From Actinopolymorpha sp. NPDC004070 (lineage in GTDB: Bacteria; Actinomycetota; Actinomycetes; Propionibacteriales; Actinopolymorphaceae): a stretch of 64,000 nucleotides of DNA. Position 1 is the stretch's first letter; every line of letters starts with the position of its first letter. The stretch covers positions 62,001-126,000 of the forward strand of contig NZ_JBEXMJ010000008.1 of the NCBI RefSeq assembly GCF_040610475.1. Direction: 5' to 3'. The translations under genes were made by a program, and so were the position numbers. Shown in pieces: positions 1 to 9,415 of the stretch. The notes under the pieces were generated by a model, which had not been told where the DNA came from, did not search any database, and saw nothing but the letters and a program-made list of their open reading frames with translations.

Positions 1-594
1 AGGCTCAGGTCGGACGGTCGCCGCATGGTGTTCAACCTCTCTGTGCGAGCGGACAGCATCGCGACCTGGCCGGACGTGGCGGAGATGATCCGGGCCGACT
101 GGAAGAGGGTCGGAATCGATGCCCGGGTGCTGACCGAACCCGGAACCCGGGTTTTCGACAAGGTGGAGCTCAACGAGCATGATGCCACGATCGACGACGG
201 CTACCCGGGCTCCGACGACGCCTTGCTGGACCCGATCTGGTATTTCCCATCCAATTCCGGATGCCAGTATGCCGTGCCGTGGGGGACCTGGTACGAGACG
301 GGCGGAGCTGAGGGGTCCGAGCCACCGGCCCCGATAAAACGGCAGATGAAGATCTACGACCAGTTGAAGTCCTCCGCCGAACGGTCACGTCAACGGGAGT
401 TGTTCAAGGAGATACTCCAGATCGCGAAGGAGGAGTTCCTTGTCATTGGTATTGCACTCCCCGGCACCGGATACAGCATCGTGCAGAACGAGCTGCACAA
501 CGTACCGAAGAAGATGCAAGGAAGCGGTGGGCAGGTGCCGACACCGGGCTTCACCCAACCGGAGCAGTATTACTGGTCCGAGGAACAGCGGTAG
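1..594 (+). CDS. ABC transporter family 5 solute-binding protein, C-terminal part
   Basis: The reading frame is open from the first base of the window, so the gene starts upstream and only about 197 C-terminal residues are present. The stretch resembles the last lobe of family 5 (peptide/nickel/sugar type) extracellular solute-binding proteins. It has an RADSIATWPDVAEMIRADW-like segment where the family predicts a two-lobed ligand-binding fold, followed by an NEHDA segment and a final block that pairs with the hinge. The protein would deliver a ligand to a membrane permease outside the window. The next gene, 50 bp downstream on the same strand, is a sugar-acid dehydratase, so a sugar acid or oligosaccharide ligand is a reasonable inference, not a demonstrated one. 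Confidence 0.8.
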   Translation, partial: RLRSDGRRMVFNLSVRADSIATWPDVAEMIRADWKRVGIDARVLTEPGTRVFDKVELNEHDATIDDGYPGSDDALLDPIWYFPSNSGCQYAVPWGTWYETGGAEGSEPPAPIKRQMKIYDQLKSSAERSRQRELFKEILQIAKEEFLVIGIALPGTGYSIVQNELHNVPKKMQGSGGQVPTPGFTQPEQYYWSEEQR

Positions 595-644
595 GCACGA
601 ACAACCAGGGCAGATCATCCAGATGCGCTGAGGCTGGGGAGCAG

Positions 645-1808
645 ATGAAGATCACCGAAATCACGCCGTACGTCCTCGGTACAAAGGGCGGCCGACCGCA
701 GTTGCTGGTGAAAGTGGTTACTGACGAGGGTATCCACGGCTGGGGCGAGTCCGGGCTGACGAGCCGCGAGCGCGCGGTGTCCGGCGCGATCGAGCACTAC
801 GCGGGTTTCCTCGTCGGCCGTGACCCCATGCAGGTGGGCGCGTTGTGGCAGGAGATGTACCGGAGCCAGTACTTCGAGGGCGGTCGGGTGCTTGCCTGTG
901 CGATGTCGGCGATCGACATCGCCCTCTACGACATCAAGGGCAAGGCGCTCGGTGTACCCGTCTACGAGCTTCTCGGCGGTCGCCAGCGGGACCGGGTCGA
1001 GACGTTCGCGTCGGTTGGCGCCCGGGACCTCCCCGAACTCGTCGAACGCGCTCAGGCGCTGATCGAACAGGGATGGCGATGCCTGCGGCTGCCGATGAGC
1101 GGAGGCGATGGCAGCGATCGTGGCGTGTATGACCCGCGCTCGTGCATACCACGCACGGCCGCCCGACTTACGGCGGCGCGGGAGGCGGTCGGCTCCAAGC
1201 CGGTGCTGGGAATCGACTACCACCACCGGCTGAGCGTCGCCGAGGCGGCATCGTTTTGTCAGCGGATGCCCGAGGGAACCCTGGACTTCCTCGAGGAGCC
1301 CATCCGGGACGAGTCGCCGGAGGCGTACGAGAGCTTGCGGACCCTCACGAACGTCCCGTTCGCCATCGGCGAGGAGTTCGCATCGAAGTGGCAGTTCCTG
1401 CCCTACGTCGAGCGCGGCATCGCGCAGTACGCGCGGCTCGACATCTGCAACGTCGGTGGGTTCACCGAGGCGGTGAAGGTCGCCGGATGGTGCGAGGCGC
1501 ACTATGTGGACCTCATGCCCCACAACCCACTGGGGCCGGTCTGCACAGCTGCCATCGTGCAGTTGTGTGCAGCGATACCCAACCACTCGTGGCTGGAGTG
1601 CAGGGAGACCTCCGGCGAACGAAACTCCTCGCAGGAATCACCCGTCGTCATCGATCGACTGCGCCTCGACGGTGCCGCATACCCCGTACCGGACCGTCCG
1701 GGGCTCGGGATCGACGTCGATGAGGAGCAGCTCAAGCTGGCCGTCACGGACCCGGCCTACGAGGTGCCCCACCTTCGAAGGCCCGACGGCTCCCACACCA
1801 ACTGGTGA
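645..1808 (+). CDS. Mandelate racemase/muconate lactonizing family protein, galactonate dehydratase-like
   Basis: A 387-residue enolase-superfamily enzyme. The N-terminal capping domain (about 1-120) precedes a (beta/alpha)8 barrel. Metal ligands are visible as D191, E217 or E218 in LEEP, and E243 or E244 in GEE. The D-x-H pair (D191/H193) and a later His (H293 in PHNPLGP) match the D-galactonate dehydratase catalytic pattern, where both histidines act in dehydrating an acid sugar to a 2-keto-3-deoxy sugar. Start ATG is preceded by a purine-rich GGGGAGCAG. Its place behind a solute-binding protein gene suggests a sugar-acid uptake and catabolism cluster. The exact substrate cannot be read from the sequence. 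Other acid-sugar dehydratases of the same subgroup are alternatives. Confidence 0.88.
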   Translation: MKITEITPYVLGTKGGRPQLLVKVVTDEGIHGWGESGLTSRERAVSGAIEHYAGFLVGRDPMQVGALWQEMYRSQYFEGGRVLACAMSAIDIALYDIKGKALGVPVYELLGGRQRDRVETFASVGARDLPELVERAQALIEQGWRCLRLPMSGGDGSDRGVYDPRSCIPRTAARLTAAREAVGSKPVLGIDYHHRLSVAEAASFCQRMPEGTLDFLEEPIRDESPEAYESLRTLTNVPFAIGEEFASKWQFLPYVERGIAQYARLDICNVGGFTEAVKVAGWCEAHYVDLMPHNPLGPVCTAAIVQLCAAIPNHSWLECRETSGERNSSQESPVVIDRLRLDGAAYPVPDRPGLGIDVDEEQLKLAVTDPAYEVPHLRRPDGSHTNW

Positions 1809-1859
1809 GGCGGCTGTAGCGCTCCGGACTGACGACCGCGGCAACTTCCCGGGATGAGC

Positions 1860-2876
1860 TCAGGCGCGGACGGCGGTCCCAGCCCCGGTCGCGGCGACGG
1901 CAGCGTCGGTGTCGGCAACGGCAAGATGGGCGTTGATCTGGGCGCCGGCGAGTGCGCCGGCCGCGGCCGAGGCGCCCACCTGGGCGGTCAGCTCGGTGGC
2001 GTTGCCGGCCACCCATACCCCGGGGACGTCGGTGACGCCGGCCATGCCGGAGACGAGGCGTCGTCCCATGCCGTTGGGCAGGTCCTCCATCGGCAGCGCC
2101 AGGCCGGCCAGGCCCTCTGTGCGGGCCAGCATGGTGGTCGCGACGGCCAGGACCCGGCGGGGGACGACCTCCCCGTCGGTCAGACGTACTCCGTAGATCT
2201 TCGCGTCGGCATCCGTGACAACTTCGGCGACCGGGGTGTCGACGACGCGGACGTTCCGTGCGGCGAGCCGCGAGCGGGTGTCGGCATCGAGGTCGGTGCC
2301 TCGGGTGAAGAAGACGAGGTCGTCGGTCAGCTGGCGGAACAGCAGCGCGTGGTGCAGGGACGCGGGGCCGACGGCGAGGATGCCGATGGGTTCGTCGCGT
2401 ACCTCCCAGCCGTGGCAGTACGGACAGTGCACGACGCCGTGCCCCCAGTGCTCCGCCAAGCCGGGTACGTCAGGCAGGACGTCGCGCAGACCGGTGGCCA
2501 CCAGGAGCCGTCGTGCGGACAGGGTCCGGCCACTGGCCAGGGCGACGGTGAAGCGGAGGTCGCTGTCGACGGACGGGGCGGCGGGTGCTGCGGACGTCAC
2601 CTCGTCGGACACGACCAGGCCTCCGTAGCGACGGACCTCTCCGCGTCCCCGTTGGTACAGCTCCGCAGGCGGGGTGCCGTCCAGGCCGAGGAGCCCGTGG
2701 ACACCCTCCGCGGGTGCGTTGCGGGGTGTGCCGCTGTCGATCACGACGACCGAACGACGTGAACGGGCGAGCATCAGCGCGCCGTTCAGGCCCGCGGCGC
2801 CACCACCGATCACCACTGCGTCGACGGTCTGGTCCGGCAACGGGTCGCTCTCGGCGGGATCGGTCCTCACTGGCAT
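1860..2876 (-). CDS. FAD-dependent thioredoxin-reductase-like oxidoreductase
   Basis: A 338-residue protein with an FAD-binding GGGAAG motif at residues 24-29, a second dinucleotide-binding region in the middle, a CPYC redox pair (C151/C154) at the position of the CxxC of low-molecular-weight thioredoxin reductases, and a C-terminal VWVAGNAT segment typical of the FAD site. It is expected to move electrons from NAD(P)H through FAD to a disulfide substrate in the cytoplasm. It is divergent from the XRE-cupin regulator gene at 2972 with only about 95 bp between them, so that regulator probably controls it. No thioredoxin gene is adjacent, so the partner is unknown. Confidence 0.85.
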   Translation of the reverse strand: MPVRTDPAESDPLPDQTVDAVVIGGGAAGLNGALMLARSRRSVVVIDSGTPRNAPAEGVHGLLGLDGTPPAELYQRGRGEVRRYGGLVVSDEVTSAAPAAPSVDSDLRFTVALASGRTLSARRLLVATGLRDVLPDVPGLAEHWGHGVVHCPYCHGWEVRDEPIGILAVGPASLHHALLFRQLTDDLVFFTRGTDLDADTRSRLAARNVRVVDTPVAEVVTDADAKIYGVRLTDGEVVPRRVLAVATTMLARTEGLAGLALPMEDLPNGMGRRLVSGMAGVTDVPGVWVAGNATELTAQVGASAAAGALAGAQINAHLAVADTDAAVAATGAGTAVRA

Positions 2877-2958
2877 GGTTCGTACCTCTCGTTCTGCACG
2901 TCTCCACCGATCAGGTTCCTCTGCATCCGACGCTAACCCGGTCCTTGCCCTCCAGGCC

Positions 2959-2971
2959 TAGGATTTTGCGT
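2959..2971 (+). promoter_or_regulatory. Minus-10 hexamer for a leaderless start
   Basis: TAGGAT at 2959-2964 is followed by 7 nt and then the GTG start at 2972, with no Shine-Dalgarno sequence between. This is the layout of a leaderless actinobacterial transcript. No clear minus-35 was found 17 bp upstream. Confidence 0.5.
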
Positions 2972-3541
2972 GTGACGCAAGGAGACGACGGGCTGGATAG
3001 CCTGGTACGCAAACGCATCCGTGCCCTACGCCTGGCGCAGGGCTGGTCCCTGGAGGAGCTGGCCAGACGGGCGAGCGTCAGCCCGTCCACGCTGTCGCGC
3101 ATCGAGAACGGCCAGCGCCGCCTGGCACTGGATCAGCTCGTCACTCTCGCCCGCGCGCTGGACACCACGTTGGACCAGTTGGTGGAGACCGCCTCGGACG
3201 ACATCGTGACCAGCCCGGTGATCGACAGTGCGCACGGAATGATGCGCTGGGCCATGAAGGCCGAGCCCGGCACGACCGTCGTGCGCCAGCGCCTGACCGA
3301 GCCGCCGCCGGACAACCCCGCGCGCATGCGGGCACACCCGGGCCGCGAGTGGCTCCTGGTCCTGTCCGGCACCGCGATACTCATGCTGGGTCACGGCCGC
3401 TACCGGCTCGAAACCAACCAGGCCGCGGAGTTCCCGACCATGCTTCCGCACGCCATCGGCACCGAGCGCGGCCCCTGCGAGGTCCTCGGCATCTTCGACC
3501 GTGAGGCCCGCCGCAGTCACCAGCGCGCCGAGACCGGCTGA
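2972..3541 (+). CDS. XRE-family transcriptional regulator with C-terminal cupin domain
   Basis: About 189 residues. An N-terminal helix-turn-helix of the Cro/C1 (XRE) type spans residues 10-65, with the typical SxxTLSRIENG recognition-helix pattern. The C-terminal half is a cupin barrel with a WLLVLSGTAILMLG-like strand pair. Proteins of this kind bind operator DNA as dimers and sense small ligands through the cupin. The GTG at 2972 is chosen because the HTH begins a few residues later and a TAGGAT minus-10 lies 7 nt upstream. The frame stays open further upstream, but there is no family similarity there. The divergent flavoprotein gene is the likely target. Confidence 0.87.
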   Translation: MTQGDDGLDSLVRKRIRALRLAQGWSLEELARRASVSPSTLSRIENGQRRLALDQLVTLARALDTTLDQLVETASDDIVTSPVIDSAHGMMRWAMKAEPGTTVVRQRLTEPPPDNPARMRAHPGREWLLVLSGTAILMLGHGRYRLETNQAAEFPTMLPHAIGTERGPCEVLGIFDREARRSHQRAETG

Positions 3542-3746
3542 GGCTCTTCTCCGGTGCGGTCTGCAGTCCGATACCTGGCGATCACAGGGCCGCCCCATCC
3601 AGCGGCGGTCGCTCGGCGCGGAATACGTCCGCGACGCCCGGCCGCGCCACACCGCGTCGGGAAGAAATCCGGGTCGGCATGTCGAGATACGGTCGGCGTG
3701 TTCGTCATCCTCTCCGAGAAAGCGTCTCCGGGTGAGTGGAGGACAC

Positions 3747-4133
3747 ATGCAGTACATGCTGTTGATCTACGACTGCGAGCGGCCCGAGCCGGGCGATCCG
3801 GGTTTCGCCGAGGCCCTCGCCAGGGTCAACGCGTTCGCCGACGAGTGCCGCCGGCGCGGGGTGTTCGTCTACGGGCATCCCCTGCAGGGCGAGCACACCG
3901 CCACCACCGTCAGCGTGCGCGACGGCCGGACACTGATCACCGACGGACCGTACGCCGAGACCCACGAGCACCTCGGCGGCGCCTACGTACTGGACTGCCG
4001 CAACCTCGACGAGGCCCTGGAGCTCGCCGCGATGTGCCCGATGGCCGAACAGGGTGGGATCGAGGTACGCCCGATCGCCGGTGTGCCGGGCCTCGACCAC
4101 CGTCGTTCGGACCTGGCGGCCACCGGCGAATGA
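3747..4133 (+). CDS. YCII-related DGPF-domain protein (ECF42 partner), copy 1
   Basis: A 128-residue dimeric ferredoxin-like YCII/DGPF protein, starting MQYMLLIYD and carrying the signature [11 protein letters not shown] 3747 follows GTGGAGGACAC, a good ribosome-binding site. The stop codon overlaps the start of the ECF42 sigma factor gene at 4130 (ATGA), so the two are translationally coupled. DGPF proteins are the conserved genomic partners of ECF42 sigma factors. Their biochemical role is not firmly known, though a sensing or modulating role is usually proposed. A second DGPF/ECF42 pair lies at 6613-8192. Confidence 0.88.
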   Translation: MQYMLLIYDCERPEPGDPGFAEALARVNAFADECRRRGVFVYGHPLQGEHTATTVSVRDGRTLITDGPYAETHEHLGGAYVLDCRNLDEALELAAMCPMAEQGGIEVRPIAGVPGLDHRRSDLAATGE

Positions 4134-5404
4134 ATGCCGGACCGGCCGCCGCGCCGGTACTTGAGGGGGTCTACCGCGCTCACCGGGCCCGGATGCTGGC
4201 GGCCCTGATCCGCGTCCTCGGCGACTTCGAGCTCGCCGAGGACGCGCTGCAGGACGGGTGTGCCCTCGCGCTGCGTACCTGGGGTGAGTCGCCGCCGGAC
4301 GACCCGGTGGCATGGCTGCTGACCGCGGCTCGCAACAGCGCGATCGACCGGCTGCGGCGGGCCCGGCTCGGCCGAGAGAGGCTCGCCCAGCTCGCCCAGC
4401 TCGCCGAGTCCGGCGAGTTCGGCGCGATGGAGGCGGTGACGACGGTGACGGACTTCGGCGAGGACACCCTGCGCAGTCTGGGGGACGAGCAGCTCGCGCT
4501 GATCTTCACCTGCTGTCATCCCGCGCTCGCCGAGGACGCCCGGGTCGCGCTGACCCTGCAGGCGGTGGCCGGGCTCACCGCCGGGCAGATCGCCCGGGCG
4601 TTCCTGGTCGGTGAGCCGACGCTGGCGCAGCGGCTGGTGCGCGCGAAGCGGAAGATCCGCGATGCGGGCATCGGTCTGGAGGTGCCCGCCGACGCGCAGC
4701 TGCCCGAGCGGCTGTCCAGCGTGCTCGCGGTGATCTACCTGATCTTCACCCACGGCTATACCGCGGCGTACGACCGGCCCGAACGTCGTGCGTTGCCGCA
4801 GGAGGCGATCCGGCTCGCCAAGCTGGTCGCCACCCTCCTGCCGGACGAGCCGGAGGCGCTCGGCCTGGCCGCGTTGTTGCTCCTGCACGACTCCCGCAGC
4901 GCCGCCCGATACACCCCGGGTGGCGACGTTGTGCTGCTGGCCGACCAGGACCGGTCCCGCTGGGACCAGAAGGCGATCACCGAATCCGTCGGGCTGCTGG
5001 ACGGGGCGCTGCGGATGGGCCGGCCGGGGCCGTACCAGCTGCAGGCCGGGATCGCCGCCCTGCACGCACAGGCCGACTCCGACGAACGTACGAACTGGCC
5101 GGGCATCGCCGCCCTCTACGCCCAGCTGCTCACGCTGACACCGTCGCCGGTGGTGGCGCTCAACCGTGCCGTCGCCGTGGCCGCCACCACACCGGACGAG
5201 GGGCTGGCGCTGATCGACCAGATCGACGGGCTCGACCACTACCACCTGCTGCACGCGGCCCGCGCGGACCTGTTGCGCCGGCTGGGCCGCACAACGGAGG
5301 CGGCGTCGGCGTACCGGCGTGCGCACGAACTCGCCACCAACCCCGCCGACCGCCGGTTCCTCGCCGGCCGGCTACACGACCTCGACATCACGGAGTCCCG
5401 ATGA
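4130..5404 (+). CDS. ECF42-type RNA polymerase sigma factor with long C-terminal extension, copy 1
   Basis: A 424-residue sigma-70 family protein. Region 2 is near residues 15-85 (EDALQDG, then [19 protein letters not shown]). Region 4 is near 125-180 ([36 protein letters not shown]). A roughly 230-residue C-terminal helical, TPR-like extension follows. This architecture defines the ECF42 group, which has no anti-sigma factor and is thought to be controlled through the C-terminal extension. The start overlaps the DGPF stop as ATGA, and the stop overlaps the AhpD-like start as ATGA, giving a three-gene coupled unit. Confidence 0.9.
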   Translation: MNAGPAAAPVLEGVYRAHRARMLAALIRVLGDFELAEDALQDGCALALRTWGESPPDDPVAWLLTAARNSAIDRLRRARLGRERLAQLAQLAESGEFGAMEAVTTVTDFGEDTLRSLGDEQLALIFTCCHPALAEDARVALTLQAVAGLTAGQIARAFLVGEPTLAQRLVRAKRKIRDAGIGLEVPADAQLPERLSSVLAVIYLIFTHGYTAAYDRPERRALPQEAIRLAKLVATLLPDEPEALGLAALLLLHDSRSAARYTPGGDVVLLADQDRSRWDQKAITESVGLLDGALRMGRPGPYQLQAGIAALHAQADSDERTNWPGIAALYAQLLTLTPSPVVALNRAVAVAATTPDEGLALIDQIDGLDHYHLLHAARADLLRRLGRTTEAASAYRRAHELATNPADRRFLAGRLHDLDITESR

Positions 5405-6300
5405 GACTGTCGATCCTGGACCATGGCCACCGCCGTCGCGTCAAGATCTTCTTGACAGTTACGTCGGCGACGTCACACGTGGCCAGTCCGGACATCGTGA
5501 AGATGCTGCTGTACCGGCCGGGATTTCTCACCCGTCCGCTGCTGGACCTCACAGCCGACGCGATGCGCGGGCCGTCGTACTGGACGCCGGGGGAGCGTGA
5601 GTACCTCGCCATGTGCACGGCGCGGCTGCACCGCTGCCCGTTCTGCGTCGAATCACACGCGGAGCTCACCCGGATCGCCGGCGGCGGCGAGATCGACCCG
5701 GACGACCCGGATTCCGCCCGGCCGCAGCTGCGCGCAGTCCGGGAGTTTCTCGACCTGATCAGCCGTACGCCGGACGGCGTGGAAACCGTGGACGCCGCGG
5801 CGGCCGCCGGGATCGCCGATCTCCCCGACGACGCGGTGCTGCAGGCGCTGCGCGTCAACCTGGTGTGGAACATCGTCAACCGCCTGGCCAACGCGTTCGG
5901 CTTCGAACTCCGGGAAGGCCAGCTGCACAGCGGGACGCGGGCGCTGCACCGGTTCGGCTACCGCTTCCCGTCCTTCCTCCTCGCCGACGGCCCTGCTACC
6001 GACCATGGCGACGACGTGGCGAACCTGCGCCACGCGGTCCTGGACGCGCCCGCCGGCACCGAGCGGTCGCTGCGGGCCGCGGCCGTGGCCGGTGAGCCTC
6101 TGCCCGAACCGTGGCAGTCCTACGCCTCGACGGTGCGCGATGCGTCGTACCGCATCACCGACGCCGACATCGACCGGCTCACCGCCTCTGGTTGCTCGCA
6201 GGACCAGATCTTCGAGATCACCGTCGCGGCGGCACTGGGTGCGGCACTTCGCAGCTACGACGCCGGCCGGAGGGCGCTGGAACGAAAACCCGTGCGCTGA
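5401..6300 (+). CDS. AhpD-like/carboxymuconolactone decarboxylase-fold peroxidase-related protein
   Basis: A 299-residue all-helical protein. The complete AhpD catalytic signature E-x11-C-x2-C-x3-H is present as E67, C79, C82 and H86 (CPFC). A second, more divergent helical half follows around residues 190-280. AhpD-type proteins reduce peroxide or disulfide substrates with this CxxC pair. The ATGA overlap with the sigma factor stop indicates coupled translation. A thiol-redox enzyme encoded directly with an ECF42 factor suggests that redox stress is the signal or the response of this module, but the substrate is unknown. Confidence 0.85.
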   Translation: MRLSILDHGHRRRVKIFLTVTSATSHVASPDIVKMLLYRPGFLTRPLLDLTADAMRGPSYWTPGEREYLAMCTARLHRCPFCVESHAELTRIAGGGEIDPDDPDSARPQLRAVREFLDLISRTPDGVETVDAAAAAGIADLPDDAVLQALRVNLVWNIVNRLANAFGFELREGQLHSGTRALHRFGYRFPSFLLADGPATDHGDDVANLRHAVLDAPAGTERSLRAAAVAGEPLPEPWQSYASTVRDASYRITDADIDRLTASGCSQDQIFEITVAAALGAALRSYDAGRRALERKPVR

Positions 6301-6612
6301 ACGTTCGGCGAGGTGGCCGAACGCGAGCGCCAGCACGGCGATCGGCAGTGAGCGGCCCGGCGCGTCCGTGGTCAGCGTCTCCGTCAGGCTCTGGTCCGGC
6401 AGGAACACCAGCCCGGCCAGCCCCCGGCGCTGCCCGGTTGCGGAGCGGCCGGGACCTTCCTGACATCGACGGTGAGAACCTCGCGATCCGGGCACGCGAC
6501 GGCGCGGAACTCGTGCGAAAGTTCTGTCCGGGGATGTCAAGACCGCATTCGCGGCTCCGACAACGGGTCGAAGGGGCCCCGGCCGGGGCTTGCGAAGCAC
6601 AAGGAGTTCGAC
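6301..6612 (+). other. 312-bp gap between the two ECF42 modules
   Basis: No gene is supported. On the minus strand, roughly 6310-6465 encodes a hydrophobic stretch ([19 protein letters not shown]) without a start or family context, possibly a remnant of a membrane protein. A perfect 14-bp palindrome GCCCCGGCCGGGGC lies at 6576-6589, just upstream of the ribosome-binding site of the next gene. It could act as a terminator for the first module. Confidence 0.4.
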
Positions 6613-6984
6613 ATGAAGTTCCTGATCAGCATGCACATCAACCCTGCGGTCCTGGAGTCGCTGACCGAGGAGGAGAAGGCGGCGATCGGTGAGGGTCACG
6701 GCAGGTTCATCCAGGCGCTGAAGGAGTCCGGTGAGCTGATCCACACGCTGGCGCTGGTCGATCCGTCCCAGGCCGCGGTGGTGTCGGTACGAAACGGCCA
6801 GCCGGCGGTGACCGACGGACCGTTCCTGGAAGCCAAGGAGTTCCTGGGCGGCTTCTACCTGGTCGACTGCGAGAACAAGGAGCGGGCACTCGAACTCGCC
6901 GCCCAGATCCCGGACACCGCGATCGAGGGGCTCGGAGTCGAGGTGCGGCAGGTGATGTTCGCCGACGGAAACCTCGAGGCATGA
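6613..6984 (+). CDS. YCII-related DGPF-domain protein (ECF42 partner), copy 2
   Basis: A 123-residue DGPF/YCII protein beginning MKFLISMHINP, with the signature TDGPFLEAKEFLGGFY. ATG 6613 is preceded by AAGGAG at a normal distance. The stop overlaps the start of the downstream ECF42 gene as ATGA at 6981-6984. It shares the fold and the sigma-factor pairing of the 3747-4133 protein but is clearly diverged, so this is an older duplication or a separately acquired module, not a recent tandem copy. Confidence 0.88.
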   Translation: MKFLISMHINPAVLESLTEEEKAAIGEGHGRFIQALKESGELIHTLALVDPSQAAVVSVRNGQPAVTDGPFLEAKEFLGGFYLVDCENKERALELAAQIPDTAIEGLGVEVRQVMFADGNLEA

Positions 6985-8192
6985 CCGAACCCGCCGTCGA
7001 GGACCTGCTGCGTGAGCTGACGCCGCAGGTTCTCGGCGCGCTGGTACGCCGGTACGGCCAGTTCGAGGACTGCGAGGACGCCGTGCAGGAAGCGGTCCTC
7101 GCCGCCACGGTCCAGTGGCCGGCCGACGGAGTGCCGAACAACCCGCACGGCTGGCTGGTGACCGTCGCGTCCCGGCGGCTGATCGACCACATGCGCAGCG
7201 ACCACGCGCGGCGGGAGCGGGAGTCCGCGGCCGCCACCGAGGTGGTGCCCGAGGAGGTACCCAGTGCCGACGACACGCTCGTCCTGCTGTTCCTGTGCTG
7301 CCATCCGGCGCTGACGCCCTCGTCGCAGACGGCCCTGACGCTGCGGGCGGTCGGCGGCCTCACCACGGCCGAGATCGCTCGCGCGTTCCTGGTGCCCGAG
7401 GCCACGATGGCTGCCCGGATCAGCCGTGCCAAGCAGCGCATCAGGGCGGCTGGAAGTTCGTTCACGCTGCCCTCGGGGCCGGCGCGCGAGGAGCGGCTGC
7501 GGGTGGTCCTGCACGTGCTCTACCTGATCTTCAACGAGGGCTACACCGCATCCTCCGGCAGCGAGCTGCTCCGGGCCGACCTCGCGCACGAGGCGATCCG
7601 GCTGGCCAGGATGGTGCGAGCGCAACTGCCGGATGACGACGAGGTGACCGGACTGCTCGCGCTGATGTTGCTCAACCATGCCCGCCGCGAGGCGCGTACG
7701 ACAGCCTCCGGTGATCTGGTGCCGCTGGACGAGCAGGACCGGACGAAGTGGGACCGCGACCTGATCGCCGAGGGCACCGAACTCGTCAAGGCCTCCCTGG
7801 CCGGCCCTGCGCTCGGGCCCTACCAACTCCAGGCCGCCATCGCCGCCACCCACGCCGACGCGGACACCGCCGAGGAGACCGACTGGGCGCAGGTGCACGC
7901 GTTGTACCTCATCCTGGAACGCGTTGCGCCCAACCCGATGGTCACCCTCAACCGGGCGATCGCGCTCGCCGAGACCGGGGGCGCTCCGGCCGGGCTGGCC
8001 CTGCTCGCCACTCTGGACGGTGACGAGCGGATGGCCGGCCACCACCGCCTGCTGTCCGTACGAGCACATCTGCTGGAGAAGACCGGCGACCTGACCGCGG
8101 CGTACGAGCACTATCGGCGCGCTGCCCAGGCCACCGCCAGTCTTGCCGAACAACGTCATCTGCGGGCGCGAGCTGCCCGGCTGAGGCCATAG
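6981..8192 (+). CDS. ECF42-type RNA polymerase sigma factor with long C-terminal extension, copy 2
   Basis: A 403-residue paralogue of the 4130-5404 protein. Region 2 is at about 10-75 (CEDAVQEAVLAA, PHGWLVTVASRRLIDHMR). Region 4 is at about 105-155 (LTLRAVGGLTTAEIARAFLVPEATMAARISRAKQRI). The ECF42 helical extension runs to the end and includes the conserved YLIFNEGYTAS and GPYQLQAAIAATHA blocks. It is coupled to its DGPF partner by a 4-nt overlap. No AhpD-like gene follows this copy: the next gene is convergent and begins 7 bp after its stop. Confidence 0.9.
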   Translation: MTEPAVEDLLRELTPQVLGALVRRYGQFEDCEDAVQEAVLAATVQWPADGVPNNPHGWLVTVASRRLIDHMRSDHARRERESAAATEVVPEEVPSADDTLVLLFLCCHPALTPSSQTALTLRAVGGLTTAEIARAFLVPEATMAARISRAKQRIRAAGSSFTLPSGPAREERLRVVLHVLYLIFNEGYTASSGSELLRADLAHEAIRLARMVRAQLPDDDEVTGLLALMLLNHARREARTTASGDLVPLDEQDRTKWDRDLIAEGTELVKASLAGPALGPYQLQAAIAATHADADTAEETDWAQVHALYLILERVAPNPMVTLNRAIALAETGGAPAGLALLATLDGDERMAGHHRLLSVRAHLLEKTGDLTAAYEHYRRAAQATASLAEQRHLRARAARLRP

Positions 8193-8199
8193 GCCGTGT

Positions 8200-9408
8200 C
8201 TAGCGCATGTCCTGGTGCGGTCGCTCCACCTGCAAGGGACCCCCGTCGGCGAACGCGATGTCGGCGAAGCGTTCTCCGATGAGGCGGTGGGTGGCGGCGT
8301 CCGGGTGCAACCCGTCGGGCAGCGGGAGCTCGGCGAAGTCCTTCTCGCCGTAGAGCTCGAGGCCGTCGAGGTAGTGCAGGTTCGGGTCGTCGGCCGAGCG
8401 TTGCGCGACGATGCGGGCCAGCTCGTCCCGGATCACTGTCAACGTCAGCTTGCCGGCGGCTCGCTCGTCCGGATCGCCGGTGGCCCGGAACCGCATGGTG
8501 CCCGTGGCGATGGAGTCCAGGTCGAACGCCAGCGGGCCGGGAGTGTCCTCCTGGATCGGGCAGTGGATGGCGGAGACGACCAGCAGGGGAGTGGTCGGGT
8601 GACCCTCGCGGATCGTGTCCAGAAACCCGTGCACCGCGGGCCCGAACGCGCGCAGCCGCATCAGGTCGGCGTTGACCAGGTTGATGCCGAGCTTGACGCT
8701 GATCAGGTCGGCGCGGCTGTCCCGCATCACCCGGGCCGTGAACGGGTCCAGGAGTGCGCCACCGCCGAACCCGAGGTTGACCAGCTCCACGCCGCCGAGG
8801 GAGGCGGCGACCGCGGGCCAGATGGTGCTGGGGCTCGCGGCGTTGGAGCCGTGGCTGATCGAACTTCCGTGGTGCAGCCACACCGGACGTGCACGGTCGG
8901 CTTCCACAGGCCGGACGGGCGCGTTCGTACGCAGGGCAACGAGTTCGGTGGTCTCGTTGTGGGGAAGCCAGATCTCGACGTTCTTGGTTCGCGCGGGCAG
9001 GCCGTCGAAGGCGACGGTGGCGACCGGGCCGGACTGGTGCTCGGCGGCGCCGGTGGCCAGGTCGACGGTGATGGTGTCCCCACCGGTGGCGCCGGCCTGG
9101 CCGGCGAGGTCTCCGTCGACCACCATGTCGTAGACGCCGTCCGGGCGAGGCGGTGCACCCGGGTAGACCCGCTTGGTGGGCAGCACGTCCAGCTCGACCG
9201 CGGTTGCGTCGGTACGGAAAACCACTCGTACGCCGGACGGCTGGGACTCGGCCATCGCCAACTGCGGGTCGGTGTTCTGGGCGCGGGCCCACGCGAGAAG
9301 CCGGTGGGGCAGCAGGCCACGTTCGGTGCGCTCCCACTCCGCGGCACCGCGCAGCAGCTCGGGGCGGAGGGGCGTGGTGGTCCAGTCGTTGTGGTCGGGC
9401 ATGGTCAC
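8200..9408 (-). CDS. SGNH/GDSL-family hydrolase
   Basis: A 402-residue two-part protein. An N-terminal beta-rich region (about 50-160) resembles the jelly-roll ancillary domain found in front of carbohydrate-esterase-like SGNH enzymes. The catalytic part starts near residue 175 with HGSSISHGS (nucleophile Ser about 183), followed by a GxN block (KLGINLVNAD) and the C-terminal DGLHPD that supplies the catalytic Asp-His. It probably hydrolyses an ester of a sugar or other small substrate. There is no signal peptide. The GTG at 9408 is preferred because GAGGTG, overlapping the TetR stop, sits upstream. ATG at 9402 is the alternative. It is the second gene of a TetR-led operon. Confidence 0.8.
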   Translation of the reverse strand: MTMPDHNDWTTTPLRPELLRGAAEWERTERGLLPHRLLAWARAQNTDPQLAMAESQPSGVRVVFRTDATAVELDVLPTKRVYPGAPPRPDGVYDMVVDGDLAGQAGATGGDTITVDLATGAAEHQSGPVATVAFDGLPARTKNVEIWLPHNETTELVALRTNAPVRPVEADRARPVWLHHGSSISHGSNAASPSTIWPAVAASLGGVELVNLGFGGGALLDPFTARVMRDSRADLISVKLGINLVNADLMRLRAFGPAVHGFLDTIREGHPTTPLLVVSAIHCPIQEDTPGPLAFDLDSIATGTMRFRATGDPDERAAGKLTLTVIRDELARIVAQRSADDPNLHYLDGLELYGEKDFAELPLPDGLHPDAATHRLIGERFADIAFADGGPLQVERPHQDMR

Positions 9409-9415
9409 GTCGTGG

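Noticed and set aside
2585..2971. Extension of the XRE regulator upstream of 2972
   Set aside because: The frame is open but overlaps the divergent flavoprotein gene and encodes Arg-rich sequence with no family similarity. The HTH starts just after 2972.
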